Assembly (NCBI GenBank): GCA_025359205.1
Contig: JANYHD010000012.1
Coordinates: forward strand, 1-56,685
Direction: 5' to 3'
Source: Gammaproteobacteria bacterium
GTDB taxonomy: Bacteria > Pseudomonadota > Gammaproteobacteria > Steroidobacterales > Steroidobacteraceae
Length of the DNA: 56,685 nucleotides
Shown here: in pieces, positions 18,304 to 26,291 of the stretch
Numbering within the stretch: position 1 is the stretch's first letter
How the letters are laid out: the number at the start of each line of letters is the position of its first letter
Translations under genes and position numbers: made by a program
Notes under the pieces: generated by a model
Database searches by the model: none
Told to the model about the DNA's origin: nothing
What the model saw: only the letters and a program-made list of their open reading frames with translations

Positions 18304-18763
18304 ACTGCGCGCCGACCCCTGGCGCTATCCGGGCGAGGATGGCGAGGGGCCGCTGGTGCAGACGCTGGCCGAGTTGCTTGCCGACGCGGGTGCCGTTGTG
18401 GCGGATGGTGCTGCCGCGGGCAGCGCAGCAGGCGTGCGCCTCGGTCCGACTGACGACGTGGCGCTGCTGGCGCCGCTCGTAGCGCGCCTGGCGTTGGTCG
18501 TGATCGAGTTCGAGACCAGCGGTGACGGCCGCGGCTACTCGCAGGCCCAGCTGCTGCGCCAGCGCCTGGGCTACCAGGGCGAGCTGCGGGCCGCGGGCGC
18601 CATCCGTCGCGATCACCTGTTCCTGCTGGCACGCTGCGGTTTCGATGCCTTCGATTTTGCGCCCGGCGAGGATGCGCGTGCGGCGCTGGCGCATCTGGAG
18701 AGTTACCGCGTGGCGTACCAGCCAGCTTCCGGGCGTCTGGTGCAGCCGCGCATGCGGCCGTAG
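18278..18763 (+). CDS. DUF934 protein, sulfite reductase partner
   Basis: 161 residues starting at the ATG at 18278, which lies inside the last 26 bp of cysI. An upstream in-frame start at 18209 is rejected because it would add only shadow sequence. The motif set 'VIEFETSGDGRGYSQAQLLR' and 'GELRAAGAIRRDHLFLLARCGFDAFD' is typical of DUF934, a family regularly encoded just after cysI. The function is thought to support sulfite reduction, possibly electron delivery or assembly; this is association, not proven activity. Confidence 0.88.
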   Translation: MRQILWQRELRADPWRYPGEDGEGPLVQTLAELLADAGAVVADGAAAGSAAGVRLGPTDDVALLAPLVARLALVVIEFETSGDGRGYSQAQLLRQRLGYQGELRAAGAIRRDHLFLLARCGFDAFDFAPGEDARAALAHLESYRVAYQPASGRLVQPRMRP

Positions 18764-18772
18764 CCCTGATCG

Positions 18773-18787
18773 AGGCGGGCGCCGCCT
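18773..18787. terminator. Hairpin between convergent genes
   Basis: AGGCGG-GCG-CCGCCT forms a perfect 6-bp stem with a 3-nt loop in the 25-bp gap between the DUF934 gene and the oppositely oriented cheX-type gene. It may act as a bidirectional terminator, though no clear T-run follows. Confidence 0.4.
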
Positions 18788-18788
18788 G

Positions 18789-19238
18789 TTACTGCAGACA
18801 GACGATCAGGCGTGCGTGGTAGTTGCGCCACTCGATCGGTATGACGATCGGCCGGCCGTGCGCCGGATAGTCGAGCGTGCCGCCCCGACCTGACACCACT
18901 GCCGGCACCGAGATCTGGAACAGGTGGCCAAAGTCGCGGCGCGCGTTGCCCGAGAGGGTGTTGGCGATCTCGCCCACCAGGTCGCACAGATTCTCGTGAC
19001 TCATGTCGGTTTCCTGCATGCGCATCAGCATGACGCTGAGCATGCTCTTGGGCGCCGTGAAGGCGACCAGCCCGGTGCGCTTGCCGCTGATCTGGATCAC
19101 GCCAGTGTAGTCGGAGATCTCCGGGTGCTCGCCGAGGGCCAGGTGTGGCGTGCCGCACTGTGCCGCCTGCTGCACGGTGCTGCCGAAGTAATGCAGCACG
19201 CCCGTGACAAATACGCCGACTTCCGCCTCCAAGGTCAT
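18789..19238 (-). CDS. CheX-type chemotaxis phosphatase
   Basis: 149 residues from the ATG at 19236-19238; a longer frame upstream is Arg-rich shadow sequence. The segment HENLCDLVGEIANTLSGNAR carries the ExxN pattern (EIAN) of the CheC/CheX/FliY phosphatases, and the fold order fits CheX. Such proteins remove phosphate from CheY. The gene is the last of the minus-strand signalling operon, 20 bp after the cheY-type gene, so its substrate is probably that receiver. The ending PIEWRNYHARLIVCLQ is typical of the CheX beta-strand core. Confidence 0.85.
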   Translation of the reverse strand: MTLEAEVGVFVTGVLHYFGSTVQQAAQCGTPHLALGEHPEISDYTGVIQISGKRTGLVAFTAPKSMLSVMLMRMQETDMSHENLCDLVGEIANTLSGNARRDFGHLFQISVPAVVSGRGGTLDYPAHGRPIVIPIEWRNYHARLIVCLQ

Positions 19239-19258
19239 CGCTGTCCCGCTGGCCGCTG

Positions 19259-19636
19259 TCAATCGGCGCCGATCAGTTTGCGCAGCGCGTCGTTGAGCTG
19301 GCGATCGGTGAAGGGCTTGCACAGGAACCCGCTGGCGCCTTTTTCGAGCGCGTCGATCGCCGTCAACTTGTCGGCCAGCGCGGAGATTACCAGAATGCGG
19401 ATCTGCGGATCGCGCTGCACGAGCTCGGCGACGCACTCGGCGCCGTCCATCTCCGGCATGGTCAGGTCCATGGTGACCAGCGTGGGCCGAAGCGCAGCAT
19501 GCAGTTCCAGCGCTTCACGCCCGTTGCGTGCCGCGCCCACGAATTCGATCTCGGGCAACTCGTTGGCGCGTTCGATGCGCTTGCGGATCACGTTCGAATC
19601 GTCGACCACCAGCAGTCGATGAAGTGGCGCGTCCAA
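19259..19636 (-). CDS. CheY-like single-domain response regulator
   Basis: 125 residues forming one receiver domain: acidic pocket D12/D13 (VVDDS), phospho-acceptor D57 in MDLTMPEMDG, switch Ser at 85 (ISAL) and Lys at 107 (FLCKPF). No output domain. The start codon is TTG at 19634-19636, 9 bp after the kinase stop, so translation probably depends on coupling to the kinase. It should accept phosphate from the upstream kinase and be reset by the CheX-type protein. The output is unknown; no flagellar genes are in the window. Confidence 0.9.
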   Translation of the reverse strand: MDAPLHRLLVVDDSNVIRKRIERANELPEIEFVGAARNGREALELHAALRPTLVTMDLTMPEMDGAECVAELVQRDPQIRILVISALADKLTAIDALEKGASGFLCKPFTDRQLNDALRKLIGAD

Positions 19637-19645
19637 GCAGGAGTC

Positions 19646-21835
19646 TCAGGCGGCCGAGGACTGGGCTGGATCGGTGGCGTCACGCCGCGGCAATAGCATC
19701 TTGAAACGCGTGTATTTGCCTGGCTGGGTCGAGATGCCGATGCGGCCGCCACACTCGCGTACCGTCGTGTTGACGATGTCGAGGCCCACGCCGCGGCCGG
19801 CGTGCTCGGTAACCTCGGTGGCGGTCGAGAAGCCGGGCTGGAAGATCATCCGGTAGGCGCCGGTCTGGTTCAGGGCTGCCGCCTGCTGCTCGTCGAGCAG
19901 CCCGCGCTCGAGGGCGCGGTCGCGGATCTGCGCCGGGTCGAGGCCCTGGCCGTCGTCCTCGACCAGCAGCGAGTACTCCTGCGGGCCCGCCTCGGCGAAG
20001 CGCACGCGGATTGTGCCAACGGGCGGCTTGCCGGCCGCGGCGCGCACCTCGCGCTCCTCGATACCGTGCGCAATCGCATTGCGCACCATCTGGATGCAGA
20101 TATCGCGCACGGTCGCCGCGTATTCGCCCGGGATGCGTTCCAGTCCTTCGCAGACCAGCCGCGCTTCGCGGCCGCTGGGAGTGCCCACTTCGCGGGCCAG
20201 CCGCTGCAGGATCTGCTCGAGGCCGGCCGGGCGGGCAGCAGGCGCAACAGAGGCGGCGCGGGTCGCGATGACCGCCGTGTCGCCGTGCTTTTCGGGTGGA
20301 ATGTCGTCAGCCGAAGCCGCCGCCGAGCGCGCGTGGTCGACGCGTTCCTGCATGGCGCCGATCAGCTGCTTGTGGCCCAGCAGTTCATCGAGCTTGACCA
20401 CCACCGGAACGAAATCATCGCCCGCCAGTGAGGCTCGTTCGCGCAGCGCGGCCAGCAGTTCTTCCACCGCGTGCGTGCGCTCCACGAAGCTGTCCATGCC
20501 GAGCGCCGCGGCCTCGCCCTTGAGCGCGTGCATTTCGCGAAACACGCCCTGCAGCTTCTGCTGCAGTTCCGCGCCGCCGATGCCGGGGCTGCGCAGCAGG
20601 GCGTTGCTGCGGCGCACTCCGACTTCGACATTGTTGAGGAAGGACTGCAGCTGCAGCGGCTCGGTCTGCAGGAGCTGCAACAGCAAGGCCGAACTCGAAT
20701 CATTGCTGGCGCGCAGCTGCTCGAGTTCGCGTTGCAGCAACACGCGCTCGGTCACATCGGCGACCACGCCGAGCACGAAGTCAGTGGTGGCATGTTCGCC
20801 GCGTGCACGGCGGAACGAGAACGAGAGAAAGCGCTGCTCGGCGCTGCCCTGGCTCTTGCGGAAAGTCACTTCGATCTGGTTGAGGGGATTGACCGATTCG
20901 ATCAGCTCCTCGTTGACCTTGTCCTTCCACAGCAGCCCGAGGAACTTGCCTGCGGCCAACAAGGTCTTTTCGTCGACCAATGGGCGCAGCAGGTCCTCAA
21001 AAGTCTGGCCGGACGGCGCCGGCGCGCGCAGCAACGCCACCAGCGAATCGGAGTGGGCGCCGCCGATGCGGCCGTCGGGCGCGATCAGGAACAGCCCCTC
21101 GCGCACCGTCCCGAGGATGTTGCCGATCTGGCGTTGCGCCTCGCCAGCCGCGCGCGCGGATTGGCCGGCGCGCCAGGCGAAGTACAGCATGGTGGCGAGC
21201 AGGAGCGAGGCCAGGGCCGCGCCGCCGAGCAGCAGCGTGCGCAGCGACTGGCCGTCGCGCACCACCGCGGCGCGCAGCAGCGCCGCCAGGTCGCCGAGTT
21301 CGCCCGCCAGTGAGGTGGTGTTGCGAGACTGGCTCGCCAGCAGTTCATCGACCGCGCGCTTGAGCGCGGTGCCTGCGCTGGTCAGCGTGGAACCGCCGGC
21401 CGTGTCCGCATACAGATCGGCCGAGCGGGTTTTTTCGAGCTTTGCCAGGCCGGTGTCGAGCGGCTGCCAATGCACGCGTGCCTGCGCGTACAGGGCTGCG
21501 GTGTCCGCGCGCGTGGCGAGGTCTGCATCCTGCATGGCCGAGGCCAGGTGTGCGTAGGCGCGATTGCTGGCCGTGCGGCCGGCGGCCAGCGAGCGCAGCG
21601 AATCGCCGACATAGGTCTGCGTCTCCAGGCCGCGCTGGATCAGCGTGAGCTCCGAGTGCAGGAGCTGCGGTTGCGACGTCAGGCTGGAGGCCAACTGCAG
21701 CGCCGAGGAGGCTGATTGCAGGCGCGCCGCCAGCCGCACGCCGCTAAACAGCAGCAGCGCGAGCGCCGCAGTACACAGTGCGGTGAGCGCAACTGGCAGC
21801 CATTGCACGCGTTGATTCAGTGACAGGCGGGCCAT
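19646..21835 (-). CDS. Membrane CheA-like hybrid kinase (PAS, Hpt, HATPase)
   Basis: 729 residues. Two membrane helices (about 11-32 and 200-222) enclose a helical periplasmic sensor of about 165 residues. A PAS-like domain follows (about 236-370), then an Hpt domain with H436 in MHALKGEAAALGM, and a CheA-type ATP-binding domain with N-box VRNAIAHGIE (N586), G1 box EDDGQGLD and G2 box GRGVGLDIV. There is no CheW-like regulatory domain and no classical dimerisation/phospho-acceptor helix, so it likely phosphorylates H436 as CheA does and passes the phosphate to the downstream CheY. It combines a histidine-kinase sensor half with a CheA output half. Confidence 0.88.
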   Translation of the reverse strand: MARLSLNQRVQWLPVALTALCTAALALLLFSGVRLAARLQSASSALQLASSLTSQPQLLHSELTLIQRGLETQTYVGDSLRSLAAGRTASNRAYAHLASAMQDADLATRADTAALYAQARVHWQPLDTGLAKLEKTRSADLYADTAGGSTLTSAGTALKRAVDELLASQSRNTTSLAGELGDLAALLRAAVVRDGQSLRTLLLGGAALASLLLATMLYFAWRAGQSARAAGEAQRQIGNILGTVREGLFLIAPDGRIGGAHSDSLVALLRAPAPSGQTFEDLLRPLVDEKTLLAAGKFLGLLWKDKVNEELIESVNPLNQIEVTFRKSQGSAEQRFLSFSFRRARGEHATTDFVLGVVADVTERVLLQRELEQLRASNDSSSALLLQLLQTEPLQLQSFLNNVEVGVRRSNALLRSPGIGGAELQQKLQGVFREMHALKGEAAALGMDSFVERTHAVEELLAALRERASLAGDDFVPVVVKLDELLGHKQLIGAMQERVDHARSAAASADDIPPEKHGDTAVIATRAASVAPAARPAGLEQILQRLAREVGTPSGREARLVCEGLERIPGEYAATVRDICIQMVRNAIAHGIEEREVRAAAGKPPVGTIRVRFAEAGPQEYSLLVEDDGQGLDPAQIRDRALERGLLDEQQAAALNQTGAYRMIFQPGFSTATEVTEHAGRGVGLDIVNTTVRECGGRIGISTQPGKYTRFKMLLPRRDATDPAQSSAA

Positions 21836-21865
21836 GCACTACTCCGCGGGTGTTTGCCTGGTCAT

Positions 21866-23719
21866 TTATTTGAAGCTGATGCGGATGCGCGCCCGCTCCG
21901 GCTTGGCCCGGTCGGCGAGCGCGCTGGCGTCATAGCGCCCGCTACGCACAGCCTGCAGCGCGGCGGCATCGAAGACCTTGGCGGGTTCAGCCTCAATCAC
22001 CTTGGGCTCGAGCGCCTTGCCCTTGGCATTGAGCATGAATTCCACGATCACGTAGCCGTGCACCCCGGCCTCGAAGGCCTTCTGCGGGTAGGCTACGGTG
22101 ATTGGCGCCAGTGCCCGGGCGCGGATGAAGTCCTCCGGGGCGTTCTTGCTGGCCGCGGCCTGCTGCTGGGCCTCGCGCGCGGCCGCCGCGGCCGTCGCCG
22201 TGCGATTCTGCGCCGCCTGCAGGTCATCCTGCAGCTGCTTGCGGGTATTGGTCAGATCGCTCCCATTGCCATAGTCGGCAGCCGTGGTCAGGAGCTGCTG
22301 CGCCAGGTCGAACTGGCCATTCTTGTCCGCGGTGCGTACCCGTGCCAGCAAGGCCGCCTGCAGCTCGCGCTGCGCGGACAGCGTGGAGGGATCGTTACGG
22401 TCGAGCTGCTGCATCGCCTGTACGCGCGCCTGGGCATTGTCCGGGTCCGGATTCAGCAGCGCGCCGGCACTGATCGCCGTGTGCACGCGTGCGGCGAGTT
22501 CCGCGAGTGAATTGTGGGTGTTGGCGGCGTCGAGTTCGTGGCGCAGTTCGGCGAGCACGTTGCGATCGCCGCCGCCTGCGGCCAGTTGCGCCATGAGTTG
22601 CATGGCCGTGGCGGTATCGCCGCTGGCGATGGCCGAGCGGGTCTGCGTGGCCAGCCAGCGCGGCCGCGCCGCCGCAATGGCCGACTCGAGCGTGGCCACT
22701 TCCCCGGCGGCAACGCCAGCGTTGCGGAATGCGACCAGCAAGTGGGTGGCCTCGTCCAGCTTGCCTGCGCCCAGGTCGCTCTGGATGCGGGAACGCGCCA
22801 TGGCAAACAGGCGGCGCAGGCCATCGCGCGCTTCCTCGTTCTGCGGATCCTGCGCCAGCACCTGCATGTAGAGCTCGAAAGCGCTGTCGCCGTGCGGCGG
22901 CTCGTCGGTGCGCGGCAGGAGCGACTTGCCTTCGCGAAAGGCGACGCGCGCGTCTGACAGCAGTTCGAGCACGGGTCTCGGCGCGGGCGCGGAGGGAACG
23001 GTGGTTGCGGCCTTAACTGGCGCGGGTGTGGCGACTGTAGAGGCGGGAGGCGCGGGCGGCGCTGCGCCCATGATCCCGGCTGTGCCAGTTGCTTTGTGGT
23101 TCGCGGCGACGGGCACTGCGGTGGTGGGGTGCTGGACGCCGCCTGCGAGCCCGCCCATCAGGTACCAGGCGAATGCGCCCGCTGCGAGCAACCCCAGGGC
23201 CAGCAGCAGCCAGCGCAGGCGCGTCGCCGCGCCCGCGCTCACGCTCGTGTGCGTGGCCGCGAGCGCGGCATCAAGCGCGTCCGAGGCGAGCTGGCGGTCC
23301 ATGGTATGGAGCGCTTCGGCGAATTCGCGGGACTGGAGCAAGCTGCGTTCGACCACCGCGCTGACCATGCCGCGCGAACGGGCACTGGCCCAATCAGCGG
23401 CGTTGCCGTCCGCGCAGATGATCAGCAGCGGGGCGAGCGGGTGTTGCTGCTCGAAGCGCGCGGCCTGCGCGCGCGCATCACTGCGCGTCGTGGCGTCGAT
23501 CAGCAGCGCCCACGGCACATCAGCGGGCACTTCGAGTTGCTCGGCGGAGTCTATCGGGCGGGTGCGGTAGCGATCGCCGAGCAGCGGCCCGAGTTCGATC
23601 AGCAGGCCGTCATCGCTGGAAAGCAGGAACAGGACCGGCCGGCGGCTGCCGCCCGCGCGCGTCGGCGTGGCCGGCGCATCCTGTGCGGCGCGCTGGCTGG
23701 TCACTCCAGGGCTCGCCAT
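21866..23719 (-). CDS. TonB-family protein with N-terminal receiver-like domain
   Basis: 617 residues. Residues 28-150 look like a degenerate receiver fold (PVLFLLSSDDGLL, LLIDATT with D75, LLIICADG) without the full acidic pocket. A single membrane helix spans about 168-189, an Ala/Pro linker follows, then a long helical TPR-like region (about 245-500) and a TonB C-terminal domain (about 530-617) with AYPQKAFEAGVHGYVIVEF. The cytoplasmic half therefore resembles a signalling domain and the periplasmic half an outer-membrane energy transducer. GGAG sits 7 bp before the ATG. It is the first gene of a four-gene operon with the kinase 30 bp downstream. Confidence 0.85.
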   Translation of the reverse strand: MASPGVTSQRAAQDAPATPTRAGGSRRPVLFLLSSDDGLLIELGPLLGDRYRTRPIDSAEQLEVPADVPWALLIDATTRSDARAQAARFEQQHPLAPLLIICADGNAADWASARSRGMVSAVVERSLLQSREFAEALHTMDRQLASDALDAALAATHTSVSAGAATRLRWLLLALGLLAAGAFAWYLMGGLAGGVQHPTTAVPVAANHKATGTAGIMGAAPPAPPASTVATPAPVKAATTVPSAPAPRPVLELLSDARVAFREGKSLLPRTDEPPHGDSAFELYMQVLAQDPQNEEARDGLRRLFAMARSRIQSDLGAGKLDEATHLLVAFRNAGVAAGEVATLESAIAAARPRWLATQTRSAIASGDTATAMQLMAQLAAGGGDRNVLAELRHELDAANTHNSLAELAARVHTAISAGALLNPDPDNAQARVQAMQQLDRNDPSTLSAQRELQAALLARVRTADKNGQFDLAQQLLTTAADYGNGSDLTNTRKQLQDDLQAAQNRTATAAAAAREAQQQAAASKNAPEDFIRARALAPITVAYPQKAFEAGVHGYVIVEFMLNAKGKALEPKVIEAEPAKVFDAAALQAVRSGRYDASALADRAKPERARIRISFK

Positions 23720-23751
23720 CGTTCAAGTCTCCGGGTTCATTGCTGTAAATG

Positions 23752-23765
23752 TGTGACCCGGCACA
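23752..23765 (-). promoter_or_regulatory. Palindrome near the TonB-receiver gene start
   Basis: TGTGA-N4-GCACA on the plus strand lies 33 bp upstream of the minus-strand ATG at 23719. It resembles the site at 23837-23852 but has a spacer two bases shorter. A regulator of the CRP/FNR family is possible but not established. Confidence 0.25.
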
Positions 23766-23836
23766 AAAATATGCCCCAAACGGGTTCACAGATCCGATGC
23801 GACAGAATGCGCGGGCGCGTCCGCGCATCGCGGCAA

Positions 23837-23852
23837 TGTGCCGCAGGTCACA
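23837..23852 (-). promoter_or_regulatory. CRP/FNR-family-like palindrome upstream of the TonB-receiver operon
   Basis: TGTGCCGCAGGTCACA matches TGTGA-N6-TCACA with one mismatch and lies about 120 bp upstream of the operon start on the minus strand. The rest of 23720-23894 contains the second palindrome at 23752 and a GC-rich hairpin-like segment near 23807-23824; nothing else was recognised. Confidence 0.3.
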
Positions 23853-23894
23853 CTATCGGATTGAACCGGCCGGGCTGGGCGCCGTGCCGCACCG

Positions 23895-25196
23895 TCAGGC
23901 GGTGGCGGCGCAGGTGGCGCGGATCGCAGTCGCCAGCGCGCTGATGTCGGCGCTGGTGTGTGCGGCGGAGATGAAACCAACTTCGAAAGCGCTCGGCGCG
24001 AGGTAGATGCCGCGCGCGAGCAAGGGATGATAGATCGCCACGTAGCGCTTGGCGCAGCCCTCGGGATAGTGCGCCGGGCTGCGCAGTATCGCGTGCTCGG
24101 CGCGCGTGCGGCGCGCCGCTTCGGCACTGCCGGCCAGGCACAGCCAGAAGACCGAAGCCTGGCGTTGCAGGATCAGCCCGGGCACCCCTTCGAGCTCGCG
24201 CTCGAGCTGCGCGCCGCGCGCTTCCAGCTGTGCATACACGGAACCGTCATCGAGCGCACGCAGCATTGCGAGCCCGGCGCACATCGCCACCGGATTGGCG
24301 CTCAGCGTCCCCGCCTGGTACACGGGGCCCACCGGCGCCACCAGCTGCATCAGATCGCGCCGGCCGCCATAGGCGCCGACCGGAAAGCCGCCGCCAATGA
24401 TCTTGCCGTAAGTGACCAGGTCGGGCGTGACCCCGGCAATGGGCGCGTAGCCCTGGAAGCCGACACGGAATCCGGAAATCACCTCATCGAAGAGCAGCAG
24501 CGCGCCGTGCCGCTGCGTGAGTCGCGCCAGGTGCTGCAGGAATTCATTGCGCTGGGGCAGCAGGCCGTAGTTCGCCGGCATGGGTTCGATGATCACGCAG
24601 GCGATCTGGGCGCCGTGGGCTTCGAATACTTTCTCAAGTGCCGCTGCGTCGTCGAGCGGCGCGACCAGCGTCTCGCTCGCAGCGAGCGCACCCAGGCCCG
24701 CGCTGTCGGGAAGCGGCGCGTCGGCCAGGCCAGAGCCCGCGCGCAGCAGCATGGCGTCAGCGTGGCCGTGGTAGCAGCCCTCGAATTTCAGGAGCTTCGA
24801 GCGCCCGGTCGCTGCGCGGGCCACGCGCAGCGCGGACATCACCGCTTCGGTCCCGGAATTCACAAAGCGCAGGCTTTCCACCCACGGAATGCGGCTGGTG
24901 ATGTACTCGCCCAGCTCCAGGCTGTAGGGCTCGGCCGTGCCTAGACTCCAGCCGCGATCGAGTGCCTCGATCACCGCCGTGCGCACCGCTTCGTTGCCGT
25001 GGCCAAGGATCATCGGTCCGAAGGCCATGCAGAAGTCGAGGAATTCGCGGCCGTCGACGTCGCGCAGCCGTGCACCGTGGCCGCCACTCATGAAAATCGG
25101 TGTGCCACCGACGCTGCGGAACGCGCGCACTGGCGAATGCACGCCGCCGGGCGCGACGCGCAGCGCACGCGCGTACAGTTCCTCGGAGCGCGTCAC
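23895..25196 (-). CDS. hemL: Glutamate-1-semialdehyde 2,1-aminomutase
   Basis: 433 residues, the usual length. The PLP-binding lysine is K265 in VTYGKIIGGGFPVGAYGG, the same number as in E. coli, and FDEVISGFR supplies the PLP-ring aspartate. The N-terminus (PGGVHSPVRAF) is diagnostic. It converts glutamate-1-semialdehyde to 5-aminolevulinate in the cytoplasm, the last step of the C5 route to tetrapyrroles. Its ATG overlaps the hemB stop by 4 bp, so the two are a coupled pair on the minus strand. Confidence 0.97.
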   Translation of the reverse strand: MTRSEELYARALRVAPGGVHSPVRAFRSVGGTPIFMSGGHGARLRDVDGREFLDFCMAFGPMILGHGNEAVRTAVIEALDRGWSLGTAEPYSLELGEYITSRIPWVESLRFVNSGTEAVMSALRVARAATGRSKLLKFEGCYHGHADAMLLRAGSGLADAPLPDSAGLGALAASETLVAPLDDAAALEKVFEAHGAQIACVIIEPMPANYGLLPQRNEFLQHLARLTQRHGALLLFDEVISGFRVGFQGYAPIAGVTPDLVTYGKIIGGGFPVGAYGGRRDLMQLVAPVGPVYQAGTLSANPVAMCAGLAMLRALDDGSVYAQLEARGAQLERELEGVPGLILQRQASVFWLCLAGSAEAARRTRAEHAILRSPAHYPEGCAKRYVAIYHPLLARGIYLAPSAFEVGFISAAHTSADISALATAIRATCAATA

Positions 25197-26179
25197 AGGC
25201 CCAGCAGCTCGCGCGCGTGTCGGGCGCCGTAGGTAATGATCATGGTCGCGCCGGCGCGCTTGAAGGCGGTGAGGATCTCGCGATGCAGCGCGGCGCGCGG
25301 CGCGAGTCCCTGTGCGGCCAGCGCCTCGAGCGCGGCGAACTCGCCGCTGGTGTGATACACGGCCCAGGGTTGCGGAAATTCGCGCGACAGTTCGCGCAGC
25401 AGGTCCAGGTAGGGCAGGCCCGGCTTGACCATGAGGATGTCGGCGCCCTCAGCGACGTCGCGCTCGGCGCACAGCCAGGCGTCGCCCGGCCGCGCCGGAT
25501 CAAGCTGGTAGCTGGCACGATCGCGCAGCGCGCTCTGCGTCTTGGGGGCGGAGTCCGCAGCGACCCGGAACGGGCCGTACAGGTTCGACTGAAACTTCAC
25601 CGAGTAGCTCATGAGCACCGTGCGCTCAAGGCCGTTGCCGTCGAGTGCGGCGCGGATCGCGGCGATGCGCCCGTCCATCATGTCGCTCGGCGCGACGCAA
25701 TCGGCGCCTGCCTCGGCATAGGCGCGCGCCGCGGCCGCCAGTTCCTGCACGCTCGCATCGTTGTCGACATGGTCGCCTTCGCGGTTGAGCACGCCGCAGT
25801 GACCGTGCGGGGTGGAGGAGCACAGGCACACGTCGGTGGCCAGCCAGATGTCCTTGCCGAAGCGTTCCTTGAGTGCGCGCACCTGGCCCGCCGTGAACGA
25901 CCAGTCGATGTGCCGCTCGGCGCGCGCGCGCGGCACGCCGAACAGCAGGAAGGCGTGCACGCCGGCGCGCAGGTCGGCCTCGGTCTGGCGCAGCAGCGAG
26001 TCGGGCGTCTCCTGCATGACGCCGGTGAGCCCAGGCACGGCCTCGGGTCCCTGGATGCCCTCTGCAACGAAGCAGGGCTGGATAAGCTGGTCGAGCTGCA
26101 GGTGAATCTCGCGCGTCAGCGCGCGCACATGCGCGTCCTGGCGCAGCCGGCGCAGGGTCGGGGGATAGCGGGTCGTCAT
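25193..26179 (-). CDS. hemB: Porphobilinogen synthase (ALA dehydratase)
   Basis: 328 residues. Active-site lysines K195 (SYSVKFQSNLYGPFR) and K252 (MVKPGLPYLD) are present. The metal site DVCLCSSTPHGHCG has all three zinc cysteines (C118, C120, C128), marking the Zn-dependent type rather than the Mg-dependent type with aspartates. It joins two 5-aminolevulinates into porphobilinogen. It lies upstream of hemL with a 4-bp overlap and diverges from cysG, so consecutive heme steps are co-expressed and siroheme formation starts from the other side of the same control region. Confidence 0.97.
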   Translation of the reverse strand: MTTRYPPTLRRLRQDAHVRALTREIHLQLDQLIQPCFVAEGIQGPEAVPGLTGVMQETPDSLLRQTEADLRAGVHAFLLFGVPRARAERHIDWSFTAGQVRALKERFGKDIWLATDVCLCSSTPHGHCGVLNREGDHVDNDASVQELAAAARAYAEAGADCVAPSDMMDGRIAAIRAALDGNGLERTVLMSYSVKFQSNLYGPFRVAADSAPKTQSALRDRASYQLDPARPGDAWLCAERDVAEGADILMVKPGLPYLDLLRELSREFPQPWAVYHTSGEFAALEALAAQGLAPRAALHREILTAFKRAGATMIITYGARHARELLGL

Positions 26180-26231
26180 CCCGTCATTGTGCCGTAGTCC
26201 GCACCGGGCCCGTCACGGCATTGTCAGGCCA

Positions 26232-26245
26232 GGCGCTTATGCGCC
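26232..26245 (+). promoter_or_regulatory. Divergent hemB/cysG control region hairpin
   Basis: GGCGC-TTAT-GCGCC forms a 5-bp inverted repeat in the 112-bp gap. About 20 bp further on, CATAAT (26267-26272) could be a -10 for cysG with no clear -35, which would suit an activator-dependent promoter such as those under CysB. The activator is inferred, not seen. Confidence 0.3.
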
Positions 26246-26291
26246 AAAGTTATAAGTTGGCTGAACCATAATAGCCTTACCAAAAACCCGG

